This document shows positions 6,396 to 6,595 of a stretch of DNA of 6,595 bases, piece by piece. The stretch is taken from assembly GCA_015494385.1 (NCBI GenBank), contig WGBJ01000313.1:1-6595 (forward strand), in the 5' to 3' direction. This DNA is from Marinosulfonomonas sp. GTDB lineage: Bacteria > Pseudomonadota > Alphaproteobacteria > Rhodobacterales > Rhodobacteraceae. Numbering within the stretch: the stretch's first letter is position 1; every line of letters starts with the position of its first letter. Position numbers and translations under genes: made by a program. The notes below the pieces were generated by a model, which was not told the DNA's origin, did not search any database, and worked only from the letters and a program-made list of their open reading frames with translations.

Positions 6396-6595
6396 ATGAA
6401 CAGAAGAGCCATGCTGACATCGGGGTTTGCCGCGGCTGCGGCCCTTGGAATGGGCACCCTGCGGATCAACGCATCGACCGAGAAATTCGAGATCATGCGC
6501 AGCGAGGCGGAGTGGCGTAAACGCCTGTCCCCCATGGCCTATAAGGTGTTGCGCAAGGAAGGCACCGAGCGGGCCTTTACCAGCCCGCTGAATGA
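6396..6595 (+). CDS. msrB: Exported peptide-methionine (R)-S-oxide reductase MsrB, N-terminal part (3' end beyond right edge)
   Basis: Sixty-six codons are visible, starting at an ATG with AAGGAG seven bases upstream (6383-6388). The amino end MNRRAMLTSGFAAAAALG has a twin-arginine pair (R3, R4), a hydrophobic core to about residue 22 and a possible cleavage after A26, so it looks like a Tat-type export signal. Residues 29-66 (EKFEIMRSEAEWRKRLSP, then YKVLRKEGTER and FTSPLN) match the conserved start of the MsrB domain as I know it: F-x-(V/I)-x-(R/K)-S-x-x-E-W, Y-x-V-L-R-x-x-G-T-E-x, and the SPLN motif. MsrB reduces the R epimer of methionine sulfoxide in proteins, here presumably in the periplasm. 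The zinc-binding CxxC pairs and catalytic cysteine lie beyond the edge and cannot be checked. Export by Tat and exact cleavage are predictions. Confidence 0.88.
   Translation, partial: MNRRAMLTSGFAAAAALGMGTLRINASTEKFEIMRSEAEWRKRLSPMAYKVLRKEGTERAFTSPLN

Overview
The window looks like chromosomal DNA of an alphaproteobacterium, most likely a marine Rhodobacterales (Roseobacter-type) species. This rests on the GC-rich sequence and on recalled similarity of the proteins to that order, especially CobS, CobT and the long Xaa-Pro aminopeptidase. No search was run. I see no tRNA, rRNA, CRISPR array, transposase or phage gene.

Layout: positions 1-5702 form a leftward (minus-strand) block. In transcription order it holds cobS (5702-4731), cobT (4630-2756), a three-domain M24B Xaa-Pro aminopeptidase (2711-939), a site-2-protease-like M50 membrane peptidase (905-249) and the start of a DUF427 gene (146-1, running off the left edge). 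Gaps are 100, 44, 33 and 102 bases, so the first four genes could share a transcript. The DUF427 gene has room for its own promoter. Positions 5703-5876 are a divergent intergenic region. To its right on the plus strand lie a small multi-pass membrane protein of unknown function (5877-6332) and the first 66 codons of an exported methionine sulfoxide reductase B (6396 to the right edge).

How the genes work together: CobS (AAA+ ATPase) and CobT (VWA-domain partner) are the two chaperone-like subunits of aerobic cobaltochelatase. With CobN, which is not in this window, they insert cobalt during aerobic cobalamin synthesis. The two peptidases and the DUF427 protein have no known link to cobalamin and look like housekeeping neighbours. 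The right-hand pair suggests an envelope or oxidative-damage context, but only the MsrB end is interpretable.

I did not find a convincing new biological system. The most notable unexplained structure is a 68-base near-perfect palindrome filling most of the cobS-cobT gap, without a U-tract. Next is a cluster of three GTGCAA/TTGCAC words in the divergent region. Both are specific and testable but may be ordinary.
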